DNA from: Robertmurraya korlensis
Lineage (GTDB): Bacteria > Bacillota > Bacilli > Bacillales > Cytobacillaceae
Direction: 5' to 3'
Assembly: GCF_023715225.1 (NCBI RefSeq)
Contig: NZ_JAMBNS010000002.1
Location: forward strand, 310,001 to 374,000
Length of the DNA: 64,000 nt
Positions 20,022-29,187 of this stretch are shown here, piece after piece. Position 1 is the stretch's first letter; each line of letters begins with the position of its first letter. The notes beneath the pieces were generated by a model. The model was not told the DNA's origin. It saw only the letters and a program-made list of their open reading frames with translations, and searched no databases. The position numbers and the translations under genes are program-made.

Positions 20022-20025
20022 AAGC

Positions 20026-22263
20026 TTATTCTGCTTCTACTTCTTCAGCTTGTTCTTGTGTGCCTTCCACTGTTTCTGTTCCAGTTTCCTCAGAAGCATC
20101 ATCACCTAGCTTTGTTTCTTCTTCTGTTGGTGCCTTCAGATGAATCACTAAATGATCACCCTCTGCTACAACACTTCCTACACTAATATTTTGTTTTGTC
20201 ACATAGCCGCTGCCAGTTGTGCTTAGCTGTAAATTAGCAAGCGAGGCAATCTTAACCACATCTCTTAAGGACCAGCCTGTAACATCCGGCATCGTTAAAT
20301 CTCCGTCTGTTACAACGAATACTTTTTCTCCAGCGAGTATTTTCTCTCCCGCTTGTGGAGATTGCGCAATTACGTTTGTTCCATTCCCTATAACAATGGT
20401 ATGAGCTCCAAAACTAGTTACTAGTTCCTCGGTCTCTCCAACATTTTTATTTAGGAAATCCGGAACAGTAATTGGCTCAACCTCTTTTTGCTCTGCTGGT
20501 TCAATATTCAAATACTGAAGACTATTTTTCATAACTGGATTAAAAATCATCGAAACAGGTATAGATCCTTCTGAATAATGATCTACTTTCGGCTGCTGTA
20601 CTGCCACATAAATAATTAATCGCGGATCCTCTGCAGGTGCCATCCCTAAAAACGAAAACACATAGTCATTCTTCCCATTTAAGTACACGCCATTTTGGGT
20701 CATACTTGCCGTACCTGTTTTCCCAGCAACTTGATATCCCTCGATATTGTATCGGTTATACCCGGTTCCCTTCGGAGAGCTAACAACTGTCTCTAGATAC
20801 TCAAGAACCTGGTTAGCAGTTTTCTCTGAGATCGGGGTTCCAACAACCTCTGTTTCTGTTTGCTTAATCGTCTTACCTGACGATGGATCTACAATTTTAT
20901 CAATAACATGCGGTCTCACCATTTTACCACCGTTTGCAATAGCAGTAGCTGCTTGAATTTGCTGAATAGGTGTTATGGCAGTCCCTTGTCCATACCCTGT
21001 AGTAACTTTGTCAATTGGATATTGGTACACTATTTTTCCGCTCGTTTCATTTGGAAGATCAATTCCTGTTGGCTGATCAAATCCAAACTTTGTTAAATAC
21101 TCTCTGAATGTATCATACCCGATCTTTTCCTTAACAAGCTTAGCAAATGCCACGTTTGAGGATCTTTGTAAACCTTCTAAGTAAGTAATAGAACCCCAAC
21201 CACGACGATTATGGTCATGTATCGTTTGGGAATTTTCCGTTGGCTTATAAGAACCTGATTGATACCATTCATTTGGATTGAAAACACCTTCCTGAACGGC
21301 AGCCGCAAGAGTGAAAATTTTCATTGTTGAACCTGGTTCAAATGAATTTTCGATCACCTCATTGTGCCAGGTGTCGGAGATTCCTTCTCTTGTTGTTGGA
21401 TGGAACGTTGGTCTTTGCGCCATCGCTAAAATTTCACCAGTCTTTGGATCAGCTACTACCGCGACCATCTTAGCTGGATCATACTGTTCATCCACTTTGT
21501 TCATAGCATCTTCAAGAAGAGTTTGAATCTTTTTATCGAGGGTTAAATAAATATCATATCCATCTTTAGCCGCTGTTACATTTTCCTCACCACCAGGTAG
21601 GATATACCCCCAAAAGTCACCAGGGTAATTTACTTTTCCATTAATTCCAGTTAATTCCTCGTTCATTGATTTCTCAATTCCAAGCTGACCAACCGTTTGA
21701 TTCGTTTCTTCATCCACATCAACATAACCAACTACGTGTGAGGAAAAAATGCCGTTTGGATAAAAACGCTTTGATCCACGAATAAAAGTTATTCCTGGAA
21801 GTTTCAGATTCTCTATTTCTGTTTTTACTTGAATGGAGATATCTCTACCCTTTGTTCCGAACTCGACCTGCTTTGCACCCTCTTTAGAAAGAATTCTATA
21901 AATCTCTGATTCTTCTAAATCAATTACCTTTGACAGCTCTCTCGCCGTCTTTTCTTTGTCAACCACATGTCTTGGGTTTTTAGGATTTGTGGTTAATGTT
22001 TCATCCAGAATCGCCACTAGCTTGAAGGAAGCTGTATCTTCTGCAATCACTTCACCATTGTTGTCATAAATCGTTCCTCTTGTAGCCTCAATTGTTGCCT
22101 CTTTCTCATATTTTTGCTGAGCTAAAGCAGACAAATTCTGCCCGTGCACTTCTCCTGTTGCCAAAATCGTTACATACCGAAAAATTAAGACAAAAAAGAG
22201 CAGGCTAAATATTATAAATAATATCGCTGCTCCCACATTCATATTGGGCTGTTTCTTTGTCAT
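20026..22263 (-). CDS. pbpB: Penicillin-binding protein 2B (septal transpeptidase)
   Basis: 745 residues. Class B PBP for septal peptidoglycan cross-linking. N-terminal membrane segment about 11-33, RGTIYDNNGEVIAED dimer-domain motif near residue 60, active-site Ser312 in STMK, SSN in RSSNVAFAK, KTG in AGKTGTAS. Two PASTA domains occupy about 600-715, followed by a Glu-rich C-terminal tail of some 30 residues, making it a little longer than the 716 residues I recall for B. subtilis. The ATG overlaps the ftsL stop (TAATG), so translation is coupled. Confidence 0.96.
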   Translation of the reverse strand: MTKKQPNMNVGAAILFIIFSLLFFVLIFRYVTILATGEVHGQNLSALAQQKYEKEATIEATRGTIYDNNGEVIAEDTASFKLVAILDETLTTNPKNPRHVVDKEKTARELSKVIDLEESEIYRILSKEGAKQVEFGTKGRDISIQVKTEIENLKLPGITFIRGSKRFYPNGIFSSHVVGYVDVDEETNQTVGQLGIEKSMNEELTGINGKVNYPGDFWGYILPGGEENVTAAKDGYDIYLTLDKKIQTLLEDAMNKVDEQYDPAKMVAVVADPKTGEILAMAQRPTFHPTTREGISDTWHNEVIENSFEPGSTMKIFTLAAAVQEGVFNPNEWYQSGSYKPTENSQTIHDHNRRGWGSITYLEGLQRSSNVAFAKLVKEKIGYDTFREYLTKFGFDQPTGIDLPNETSGKIVYQYPIDKVTTGYGQGTAITPIQQIQAATAIANGGKMVRPHVIDKIVDPSSGKTIKQTETEVVGTPISEKTANQVLEYLETVVSSPKGTGYNRYNIEGYQVAGKTGTASMTQNGVYLNGKNDYVFSFLGMAPAEDPRLIIYVAVQQPKVDHYSEGSIPVSMIFNPVMKNSLQYLNIEPAEQKEVEPITVPDFLNKNVGETEELVTSFGAHTIVIGNGTNVIAQSPQAGEKILAGEKVFVVTDGDLTMPDVTGWSLRDVVKIASLANLQLSTTGSGYVTKQNISVGSVVAEGDHLVIHLKAPTEEETKLGDDASEETGTETVEGTQEQAEEVEAE

Positions 22264-22616
22264 TACTCCTGCACAACCTTAACATTATTGTCATTAAGCT
22301 TTAATCCAAGCTTTTCTGCCATACTGCGGATTCGATCTGGAGTGCTTAACTCCCCCACTTGCATTCTTAAATCATTATTAATCTTTTGTTGGTCCTCAAG
22401 TTTAACAGAGGTATTTTGTATATCCTTATTCAATTCATAAATCGCCGCTTGATTTGAGATTATATGTACGGCACCAAAGCATATAGCGGCACAAAAAGTG
22501 ACACCAAGGATTTTCTCTCCAGGAGACAACCATGAGTTGATCTTTCTTACCTTTTGAGGTGCTTGTACGGTTTGTTGCTGCTGTTCCTGCTGAAGCTTCC
22601 TTGCTAAGTTACTCAT
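22263..22616 (-). CDS. ftsL: Cell division protein FtsL
   Basis: 117 residues. Bitopic division protein: cytoplasmic N-terminus rich in Gln and basic residues, one transmembrane segment (about 36-55), then an extracytoplasmic leucine-zipper-like coiled coil (about 60-95) that pairs with DivIC. The C-terminal PDRIRSMAEKLGLKL is typical for Bacillus FtsL. Position between rsmH and pbpB is diagnostic. It shares one base with pbpB. Confidence 0.93.
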   Translation of the reverse strand: MSNLARKLQQEQQQQTVQAPQKVRKINSWLSPGEKILGVTFCAAICFGAVHIISNQAAIYELNKDIQNTSVKLEDQQKINNDLRMQVGELSTPDRIRSMAEKLGLKLNDNNVKVVQE

Positions 22617-22637
22617 CCTATTCCCTCCTAGATAGGT

Positions 22638-23570
22638 TTACAACTTTTCGGCAACACGTAGTTTTGCCGAACGTGCTCGATTGTTATGTTCTAATTCTTC
22701 TTCTGATGGCACAATTGGTTTTCTCGTAATTAACTTTAATTCTGGTTTGAACTCATCTGGGATAATAGGCAATCCTTTTGGAAGGTCTGGTGTTTCACTA
22801 CCCTTCTTAAATATCACCTTACAAATCCGGTCCTCTAATGAGTGGAAAGTAATGACACTAATTCTTCCACCAGGGTTCAGTATATCAATCGCTTGATTTA
22901 ACGAATCTTCAAATACACCTAATTCGTCATTAACGGCTATCCGGATTGCTTGAAAAATTCGTTTTGCTGGATGTCCACCTTTTCTTCGAGCTGGAGCCGG
23001 TATCCCCTCTTTAATTAATTCGACTAGCTCACCTGTTGTTGAAATGGGCTTTATTTCTCTTGCTGCCTCAATTTTCCTAGCAATTTGTTTAGAGAATTTC
23101 TCTTCACCATATTTAAAAAATATTTTTACTAGCTCTTCAAAACTCCAGGAATTAATAACGTCATATGCGGAGAGGTCTGCCTGTTGATCCATTCTCATGT
23201 CTAAAGGGGCATCATGGTGATAACTAAATCCTCGTTCCGGTGTGTCTAATTGTGGGGAGGAAACGCCTAAATCATAAAGAACTCCATCAACCTTTTCAAT
23301 TCCTCGCTTGTGTAATTCCTCTTGTAGGTATCGAAAATTACTTTTTACAATAGTTAATTGCCCTTCATATGCTGCTAACTTATCCTTTGCATTTTCAATG
23401 GCAACATCATCTTGGTCAAAGGCAAATAATCTTCCTTCCTTTGACAACTTGGAAAGGATAAGCGCACTATGCCCCGCTCCACCCATTGTACAGTCCACAT
23501 ATATACCATCTGGTTTAATATTGAGTCCATCAACAGTTTCGTGCAAAAGCACGGTAGTATGTTCAAACAT
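22638..23570 (-). CDS. rsmH: 16S rRNA (cytosine1402-N4)-methyltransferase RsmH
   Basis: 310 residues. Methylates N4 of C1402 in the ribosomal P site using S-adenosylmethionine. N-terminal [16 protein letters not shown]-binding [55 protein letters not shown], and C-terminal [15 protein letters not shown] with a basic end. The ATG at 23570 is preceded by AAAGGTGG. Second gene of the dcw cluster after mraZ. Confidence 0.96.
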   Translation of the reverse strand: MFEHTTVLLHETVDGLNIKPDGIYVDCTMGGAGHSALILSKLSKEGRLFAFDQDDVAIENAKDKLAAYEGQLTIVKSNFRYLQEELHKRGIEKVDGVLYDLGVSSPQLDTPERGFSYHHDAPLDMRMDQQADLSAYDVINSWSFEELVKIFFKYGEEKFSKQIARKIEAAREIKPISTTGELVELIKEGIPAPARRKGGHPAKRIFQAIRIAVNDELGVFEDSLNQAIDILNPGGRISVITFHSLEDRICKVIFKKGSETPDLPKGLPIIPDEFKPELKLITRKPIVPSEEELEHNNRARSAKLRVAEKL

Positions 23571-23609
23571 TGTTGTCCACCTTTCGAATTACGCCCATGA
23601 ATAGAATCC

Positions 23610-24041
23610 TTAAATATCAAATCCAATCATATTCTCTGCAATTTCAGCAAAAGATTGCTCAGATTCTGTAAAGTATTCTTCCCATAATGTCTTACTCCAA
23701 ATTTCAATTCGGTTTGAGACTCCGAGAACGACGCATTCTTTTTCAAGCTTTGCGTATTGCATTAGTGGAGTAGCAATGTTTATTCTTCCTTGTTTATCCA
23801 CTTCACATTCAGTCGCACCTGAGAAGAAAAAACGGGTAAATGCACGAGCGTCTTTTTTAGTTAATGGTAACCCTTTGAGCTTTTCCTCAATCTGATCCCA
23901 TTCACTAAGAGGATAACCAAATAAACATTGATCTAAGCCGCGTGTTAGCACAAAGGTTTCTCCTAAGTGTTCACGGAACTTTGCAGGCACAATTAGACGT
24001 CCCTTCGTATCAACATTATGATGGTATTCACCCATAAACAT
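23610..24041 (-). CDS. mraZ: Transcriptional regulator MraZ
   Basis: 143 residues, the same length as B. subtilis MraZ. Double AbrB-like (SpoVT) fold that oligomerises into a ring and binds direct repeats in front of its own operon. First half [21 protein letters not shown], second half with [14 protein letters not shown]; these are the two DxxGR motifs. Start at ATG 24041 by family length; an in-frame start at 24056 would add five residues. First gene of the dcw operon, with GTGG repeats just upstream (see 24074-24097). Confidence 0.95.
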   Translation of the reverse strand: MFMGEYHHNVDTKGRLIVPAKFREHLGETFVLTRGLDQCLFGYPLSEWDQIEEKLKGLPLTKKDARAFTRFFFSGATECEVDKQGRINIATPLMQYAKLEKECVVLGVSNRIEIWSKTLWEEYFTESEQSFAEIAENMIGFDI

Positions 24042-24073
24042 GCCCGCTACCCCCACTCTCTACCCTAAATGTA

Positions 24074-24097
24074 CCACAATCCCCCACTTTCCTCCAC
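24074..24097 (-). promoter_or_regulatory. Predicted MraZ operator: three GTGG repeats, 10-bp period
   Basis: On the minus strand GTGG occurs at 24094-24097, 24084-24087 and 24074-24077, exactly 10 bp apart, 33 to 56 bases before the mraZ ATG. MraZ proteins are known to bind tandem TGGG/GTG-type repeats of about 10-bp period in front of mraZ. A TATAAA lies just upstream (about 24105-24110), but I find no convincing -35, so the promoter itself stays unassigned. Confidence 0.6.
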
Positions 24098-24210
24098 ATG
24101 TTTTTATAAATTCTCCCCCCACTGTTATTTTCCTGCAAAAATAGAAAGAGAATGATTCCCCTTTTTCTTATAAAAAGCTTTAAAATCATATAAAAATTTA
24201 TAAAAACCGA

Positions 24211-24241
24211 CAAAAAAGACCTTATCATAACGACAAGGTCT
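24211..24241 (-). terminator. Terminator downstream of bshC
   Basis: Minus strand stem AGACCTT / AAGGTCT with an 11-base loop followed by TTTTTTG. It insulates the dcw operon from bshC. The 170 bp from here to mraZ hold the repeats above and no gene. Confidence 0.8.
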
Positions 24242-24249
24242 CTCCTAGT

Positions 24250-25884
24250 TTATAATTTTACCACTTGGTGACTTCCATCGAACAAATAAGGTTGTGTTAA
24301 TAATTCATCAATAAACGAGAGTCCGTACTGGTTAAGAAAATAAAAGAGATTCCAGATTCTTTCTTGCGGTGAACCAGATGGTTTCAGTTTACGTTCGATT
24401 CGATTATATTTCTCTATAACCACTTCATGCTTTTGAAGCAACGCATGTTCAAGTCGACTTTCCATAAAGTCGATTTGCTTTAAAAGTAAGCTTTCATTTT
24501 TTTTCAACAACGGAAGCATACCTTTATAATGCTGCTCTGTCTTTCTCTCAATTTCAATGTAGTTTTTAACTACCTGCTCTTTGGTTTGAGCAAACAAGAT
24601 CTGAAAACTATTGTCACGGTTGGCATCTAGAAATAAATCCTTTTGTTTTCCCGTTCCAGCAGTTAGAACATCTTCTAACTTTAACCCTAGTTCTTCCATG
24701 TCTGAACTCACATTTCGTTCAATCAAGCTAATATTTAACCGCGGAACAATCGGTGGCATTTTCATTTCGAAATGTTCAAACACTTCCTTTAATTCAGCCC
24801 AGTAAGCAATCTCTCCTGGTCCTGCAATAAACGCTAATGTCGGAAACAAGCACTCTTGCATAAGAGGTCTCGTCACGACATTATTGCTTAAGCGTTCAGG
24901 AAACTCACTAGCCATTTCTAGCATCTCATCGTATGAAAAAGAGATAGAACCAGAAGCGCCAACAAATTGTTTTTGTTCTGGAATATAATCTAATAAAATT
25001 CTCTCATGAGAAACTTCATCGTAATAAAAGAGATTGGCACAAAGATCATTTATCACAATCGTTTGTGTCATTCCAATGGCTTCGAGCTCTTGCTGCTTAT
25101 TTTTTACCTTTTCAGTAATCTCTTTTGTATTTTTAATTTGATTTATAAAATATTCTTTTTCTAGTTTTCTTAATCCCTCATCACCGGAATCAACAATAAG
25201 CAAACCATAGTCTTTAAACAAGCTCATCGTTATATGTGCAAAAAAATCAACAAACGTTACTGAATTTTCAATAGCAGCTTCAGCAAATTGAAGCAGGGAT
25301 TTCGTGTGTTCCGTCTCACCATAGGAAGAGATAATGTCATTAACCCAATTTTTTAAAACATCTTTCTTGATTTCAATATTGGTAACCATTCGTTTATCAA
25401 GAACCTTCTCAGGGTATATGGACTTTTCAAGTTTATTGTCTTTTTCTATAAAAATATGATTCACTTCATCATAGTCGTGGTCCTCACCTGCTATCCAGAA
25501 AACCGGAACAACCGGAACAGACAGTTCTGCTTCCTGCTTTTTAGCAAATAAAATAATAGAGAGGATTTTATGTATACTGTATAGAGGTCCGGTTAAGATG
25601 CCTGCTTGTTGTCCCCCAATGACCACCACGCTATCCGGGTTCCTTAATTTAGAAATGGATGCCATAACCTCATCTGAACTTGGGAACTTACTCATATACT
25701 CCCCAATATAGTCAGCAAGCTCTTCCCTTTTAAAGCTTATATTTTCTAGATCTTTTACTCTTTTCTTATAGCTCTCAGTTTCTTGAAATTGATAATGAAA
25801 TAACGGACGAATGAATGAATTCCCAGTACTATAATCGGTAGCAAACTGATTCGTTGATGGGAGAAAGAGATTAACCATCTCCAT
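24250..25884 (-). CDS. bshC: Putative cysteine ligase BshC (bacillithiol biosynthesis)
   Basis: 544 residues. Proposed to add cysteine to glucosaminyl-malate in the last step of bacillithiol synthesis. The nucleotidyl-transferase-like core shows VVIGGQQAGILTGPLYSIHK and PVFWIAGEDHDYDEVN (both near residues 85-145), NNVVTRPLMQE and FIAGPGEIAYWAEL around 310-340. A long C-terminal coiled coil (about 400-500) follows, then PQERIWNLFYFLNQYG and the terminal HQVVKL. Location immediately upstream of mraZ is conserved in Bacillus (yllA). ATG at 25884 follows AAGGAAG. Confidence 0.95.
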   Translation of the reverse strand: MEMVNLFLPSTNQFATDYSTGNSFIRPLFHYQFQETESYKKRVKDLENISFKREELADYIGEYMSKFPSSDEVMASISKLRNPDSVVVIGGQQAGILTGPLYSIHKILSIILFAKKQEAELSVPVVPVFWIAGEDHDYDEVNHIFIEKDNKLEKSIYPEKVLDKRMVTNIEIKKDVLKNWVNDIISSYGETEHTKSLLQFAEAAIENSVTFVDFFAHITMSLFKDYGLLIVDSGDEGLRKLEKEYFINQIKNTKEITEKVKNKQQELEAIGMTQTIVINDLCANLFYYDEVSHERILLDYIPEQKQFVGASGSISFSYDEMLEMASEFPERLSNNVVTRPLMQECLFPTLAFIAGPGEIAYWAELKEVFEHFEMKMPPIVPRLNISLIERNVSSDMEELGLKLEDVLTAGTGKQKDLFLDANRDNSFQILFAQTKEQVVKNYIEIERKTEQHYKGMLPLLKKNESLLLKQIDFMESRLEHALLQKHEVVIEKYNRIERKLKPSGSPQERIWNLFYFLNQYGLSFIDELLTQPYLFDGSHQVVKL

Positions 25885-25980
25885 TTATGTACTTCCTTTC
25901 TCTTTACAGTATTTCTAATCTTTAGTATAGCACTGTGTTAATGGAAAATAAAAACCTTTGCATTTTCAACATTCTTTCGT

Positions 25981-26370
25981 TCACGAAATTGCTTTTGTCA
26001 CACTTAAAAAGATACCTACGCATATTAATATGATATAGGCAGAAAAAAACAATAAGAAATTAAACCTCCAAAAACCCCGAAACACTTTTTTTAGATCAAC
26101 TTCCTCATTTAATTTGTACTGAAGGAGCAGAGAAAGAATGGCCATGGCAATCATTAAAATGAGAATAAGCCAAAATAATGAAAAGTCCCAGATCGTAACA
26201 ATAAGATAATGAACAGAAAGGATAAAAAGTACCGTAGTAATATCCAAAGCAATATGAACTGCTTTTCTATGTTTTTTTGTAATCTGTTTTGCAATAACAA
26301 AGACAACAAAATACCCTATAATTGGAACGGTCACTAATGTGGCAAATACTGTAGCAAAAAAGCTTCCCAT
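25981..26370 (-). CDS. DUF3397 membrane protein
   Basis: 129 residues with four hydrophobic segments (about 8-26, 42-62, 65-85 and 100-124) separated by short basic turns (AKQITKKHRK), so a small polytopic membrane protein. It matches the DUF3397 proteins that sit between panE and bshC in Bacilli. Function unknown. ATG at 26370 lies one base after the panE stop region, so the two are probably one transcript. No catalytic motif is visible. Confidence 0.75.
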   Translation of the reverse strand: MGSFFATVFATLVTVPIIGYFVVFVIAKQITKKHRKAVHIALDITTVLFILSVHYLIVTIWDFSLFWLILILMIAMAILSLLLQYKLNEEVDLKKVFRGFWRFNFLLFFSAYIILICVGIFLSVTKAIS

Positions 26371-26371
26371 T

Positions 26372-27274
26372 TTACATCCCCTCCTCCTTTATTTCTTTGC
26401 CTTTAATGCAATGATAAAAGGCTAAAGTGAGCGGCACTTTGATGTCCTTCCTTTGCGCTTCTTCAAGAACGTAGCCGAGAATGGTATCAATTTCTGTTCT
26501 TCTATCATTTTTTACGTCCTTAAGCATAGACGACTCGTTTTTTGCTGTATTTTTACACACGCGAACAAGGTTTTCATAATATGTATGGCGATCTATACCT
26601 AGTGCAAGACAAACCTCATTAAATAACTGTTCAAATACCATTTGATAGTAGTTATTTGTTAATAGACTTCCATTGGTAACACCTAATATAGCTGTTAAAG
26701 GATTTATTACCGCATTTACAACGAGCTTTTTGGTTAGCATCACCATGTAATCCTGTTCAAATTGAACAGGGAAATTCTTTATAGACTGTAAGATAAGCTC
26801 ATCAAGAATCCACCGATCTCCTTCAACCGTTTGAAATATTGCTAGTTTCGTTACCCCTATACCTGTATGACTCACAGTATGGTTATTGACTTTTAATGCT
26901 CCATGCTCAACAGAACCTATAAATAGGGATCTTGTATTTATTTTTTTTAGGAGAGATAAATGTCCCATTCCATTCTGAACAAACAATAATGGTAAGTTGG
27001 CAGGAAAATTTAGATCCTTCACTAAATCATTTAACATATATTCCTTCACACAAAGAATTACAAGTTCAATTCCGGTTGTGTCCCATTTACTAATCGGTTG
27101 AACATTTATTGGTATACAGACAGATTCTTCACCATTTTTCCTTACCAAACCATTTGTACGTATTCTCTCACTCTGATCCTCTGACCTCGTGTAAAGGATT
27201 ACATCGTTTTCTTCTTGTAAGAAAGAAGCAAATAAAAGACCTACCGCTCCCCCGCCAATGATCGCAATTTTCAT
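26372..27274 (-). CDS. panE: 2-dehydropantoate 2-reductase (PanE/YlbQ)
   Basis: 300 residues. NADPH-dependent reduction of ketopantoate to pantoate in pantothenate and CoA synthesis. N-terminal Rossmann motif AIIGGGAVGLLFA, then LVILCVKEY and VQNGMGH. The KKLVVNAVINPLTAI segment holds the catalytic lysine and asparagine, and the C-terminal helical domain contains the NRRTEID-like NDRRTEIDTILGYV motif. Start ATG at 27274, second residue Lys. Synteny next to bshC matches B. subtilis ylbQ. Confidence 0.92.
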   Translation of the reverse strand: MKIAIIGGGAVGLLFASFLQEENDVILYTRSEDQSERIRTNGLVRKNGEESVCIPINVQPISKWDTTGIELVILCVKEYMLNDLVKDLNFPANLPLLFVQNGMGHLSLLKKINTRSLFIGSVEHGALKVNNHTVSHTGIGVTKLAIFQTVEGDRWILDELILQSIKNFPVQFEQDYMVMLTKKLVVNAVINPLTAILGVTNGSLLTNNYYQMVFEQLFNEVCLALGIDRHTYYENLVRVCKNTAKNESSMLKDVKNDRRTEIDTILGYVLEEAQRKDIKVPLTLAFYHCIKGKEIKEEGM

Positions 27275-27353
27275 ACTATCTCCTTCAATGCGTCAATATT
27301 ACTATTAGTTTACCAGAAGAAATGGAAAGAAGGTATCAGAAAGGTCATTCGTA

Positions 27354-27383
27354 TCAAAAAAAGACCTCTAGGAGAGAGGCCTT
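27354..27383 (-). terminator. Terminator of the acyl-CoA carboxylase cluster
   Basis: Minus strand stem AAAGGCCTCT / AGAGGTCTTT (one G-T pair), 5-base loop, then a T run. It ends the three-gene cluster before panE. Confidence 0.8.
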
Positions 27384-27386
27384 TAC

Positions 27387-28922
27387 TCACACAGGATACA
27401 CGGGATGCTTTCTTGTACTAAATACAACATCCTTTGTTTCATACATAGAAAATCTCTGAATTAACACCTGCCGTAAATCATTTGCTCCTACAACGTCATC
27501 TACAATTAATTCAGAAGCTAATTTATATATATCGATATGCTCTTTATATTCCTCATGCTTCTTTTTCACAAAGGCTAACCGCTCCTTAGGATCAGAGATT
27601 TCATTAATTTTATTTGAGTACACGGCGTTTACCGCAGCCTCTGGACCCATGACGGCAATTTGAGCTGTTGGTAACGCCACACAATAATCAGGCTCAAAAG
27701 CAGGACCCGCCATCGCGTATAATCCAGCACCATAAGCTTTCCTAACTATGACGGAGATTTTAGGAACGGTAGCTGAACTCATGGCAGCAATTAATTTTGC
27801 TCCATGACGAATTATGCCAGCCCTTTCTACTTTTGTCCCAATCATAAAACCCGGAACATCCGCTAAAAATAATAATGGGATATGAAATGCGTCACATAAT
27901 TGTATGAACTTTGCTCCTTTATCAGCTGAATCAATAAACAACACGCCCCCCTTCACCTTTGGCTGATTGGCTATAATACCTACAACCCTACCGTTCATCC
28001 TAGCCAATCCGGTAATAAGTTCGCTTGCAAACAGCTTTTTTATTTCAAAGAAGCTTCCTTCATCCACCAATGTATCAATACAATCATACATATTTAATGG
28101 TGCATTTTGATTTGAGGGAATGATCTCCTCGAGATGCTTTTCAAATTTTGCATCCACGGCTTTGATGATGCTTGGTCTTTCCTGAAAGTTTTGCGGGAAA
28201 TATTGCAAATAGGTAATAGCCTTTTCAATAGCTTCATCTTCAATTTGAGCAAGTACATCCCCACATCCGCTGACTGAACAATGCATCCTTGCTCCACCCA
28301 TCTCCTCTAATGTAACCTTTTCACCAATAACCTTTTCTGCCATTCGTGGTGACCCAAGATACATCGAGGCATTTCCATCGACCATAATCACAATATCACA
28401 AAACGCAGGAATATAAGCTCCACCCGCTGCAGATGGGCCAAACAAAATACAAATTTGAGGGATCATTCCTGATAGTTTCACTTGATTATGAAATATTTTC
28501 CCGGCCCCCCTGCGATTTGGAAACATATCAAGTTGATCAGTAATCCGAGCCCCTGCGGAATCAACCAAGTACAGAAGTGGAACCTTTAATCTCTCAGCCA
28601 CTTCCTGAATTCGTATAATCTTTTCTACCGTTCTAGCTCCCCATGAACCTGCTTTTACAGTGGAGTCATTGGCCATAACACAAACCGTCCGCCCCTTAAT
28701 CTTCCCTAACGCTGTAATGACGCCATCTGCTGGAAGGTCCTCCTTTTGACAATTGGCAAACTTCCCATCCTCCTCATATATGCCATCATCGAATAGAAGC
28801 TCTAATCTCTTTCTGACAAAAAGCTTATTTTGTTCCTCAAGCTTCTCATGATATTTCTTGTGACCACCTTCTTCAATCTTCCTAACTCTTTCCCCTAATT
28901 GTTCCGAAAAATGTTTCTCCAT
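27387..28922 (-). CDS. Acyl-CoA carboxylase carboxyltransferase subunit (YngE-like)
   Basis: 511 residues, the same length as remembered for B. subtilis YngE. Biotin-dependent carboxyltransferase with tandem crotonase-like halves: the N-half (about 30-250) has VMANDSTVKAGSWG, LVDSAGARI and FGPSAAGGAYIPAFCD, and the C-half (about 280-500) has ANQPKVKGGVLFIDSADKGA, LADVPGFMIGTKVE and KAYGAGLYAMAGP. Together with the next two genes it forms a complete acyl-CoA carboxylase. Substrate cannot be told from sequence alone; propionyl-CoA or methylcrotonyl-CoA are the usual ones for this branch. ATG at 28922 follows GAGGAGGGA. Confidence 0.88.
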   Translation of the reverse strand: MEKHFSEQLGERVRKIEEGGHKKYHEKLEEQNKLFVRKRLELLFDDGIYEEDGKFANCQKEDLPADGVITALGKIKGRTVCVMANDSTVKAGSWGARTVEKIIRIQEVAERLKVPLLYLVDSAGARITDQLDMFPNRRGAGKIFHNQVKLSGMIPQICILFGPSAAGGAYIPAFCDIVIMVDGNASMYLGSPRMAEKVIGEKVTLEEMGGARMHCSVSGCGDVLAQIEDEAIEKAITYLQYFPQNFQERPSIIKAVDAKFEKHLEEIIPSNQNAPLNMYDCIDTLVDEGSFFEIKKLFASELITGLARMNGRVVGIIANQPKVKGGVLFIDSADKGAKFIQLCDAFHIPLLFLADVPGFMIGTKVERAGIIRHGAKLIAAMSSATVPKISVIVRKAYGAGLYAMAGPAFEPDYCVALPTAQIAVMGPEAAVNAVYSNKINEISDPKERLAFVKKKHEEYKEHIDIYKLASELIVDDVVGANDLRQVLIQRFSMYETKDVVFSTRKHPVYPV

Positions 28923-28959
28923 CTTTATCCCTCCTCGTCCAGTAAATGGAAGTATCTCT

Positions 28960-29172
28960 TTATTCCAGTATGATTAAGACGTCCCCTTCATTAACAAAAT
29001 CACCCTCAGCAACCTTTATTTCCTTCACTTTTCCCGCTTCTTGACTTTCCACAGGAATTTCCATTTTCATTGATTCAAGGATAGCAATTTCTTGATTGTT
29101 TTCTACTTGATCACCAACTGATATGTTAATTTGAAGAATTGTCCCCGCCATTGTAGAAGTAATTTGCAACAC
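28960..29172 (-). CDS. Biotin/lipoyl attachment carrier protein (YngHB-like)
   Basis: 70 residues, only a biotinyl domain. The biotin acceptor is Lys36 in LESMKMEIPV; GDFVNEGDVLIILE is the matching C-terminal strand. Acts as the swinging carboxybiotin carrier between the carboxylase (29188-30522) and carboxyltransferase (27387-28922) subunits. Start is TTG at 29172 with GGGGG ten bases upstream. It lacks the long Pro/Ala linker of the fatty-acid AccB, so this is a dedicated secondary carboxylase. Confidence 0.88.
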   Translation of the reverse strand: MLQITSTMAGTILQINISVGDQVENNQEIAILESMKMEIPVESQEAGKVKEIKVAEGDFVNEGDVLIILE

Positions 29173-29187
29173 AAAAATTCCCCCTTG

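Noticed and set aside
24098-24210. Sigma-A promoter of mraZ
   Set aside because: TATAAA is present, but the best -35 candidate (TTGCAG) is 24 bp away; not convincing.
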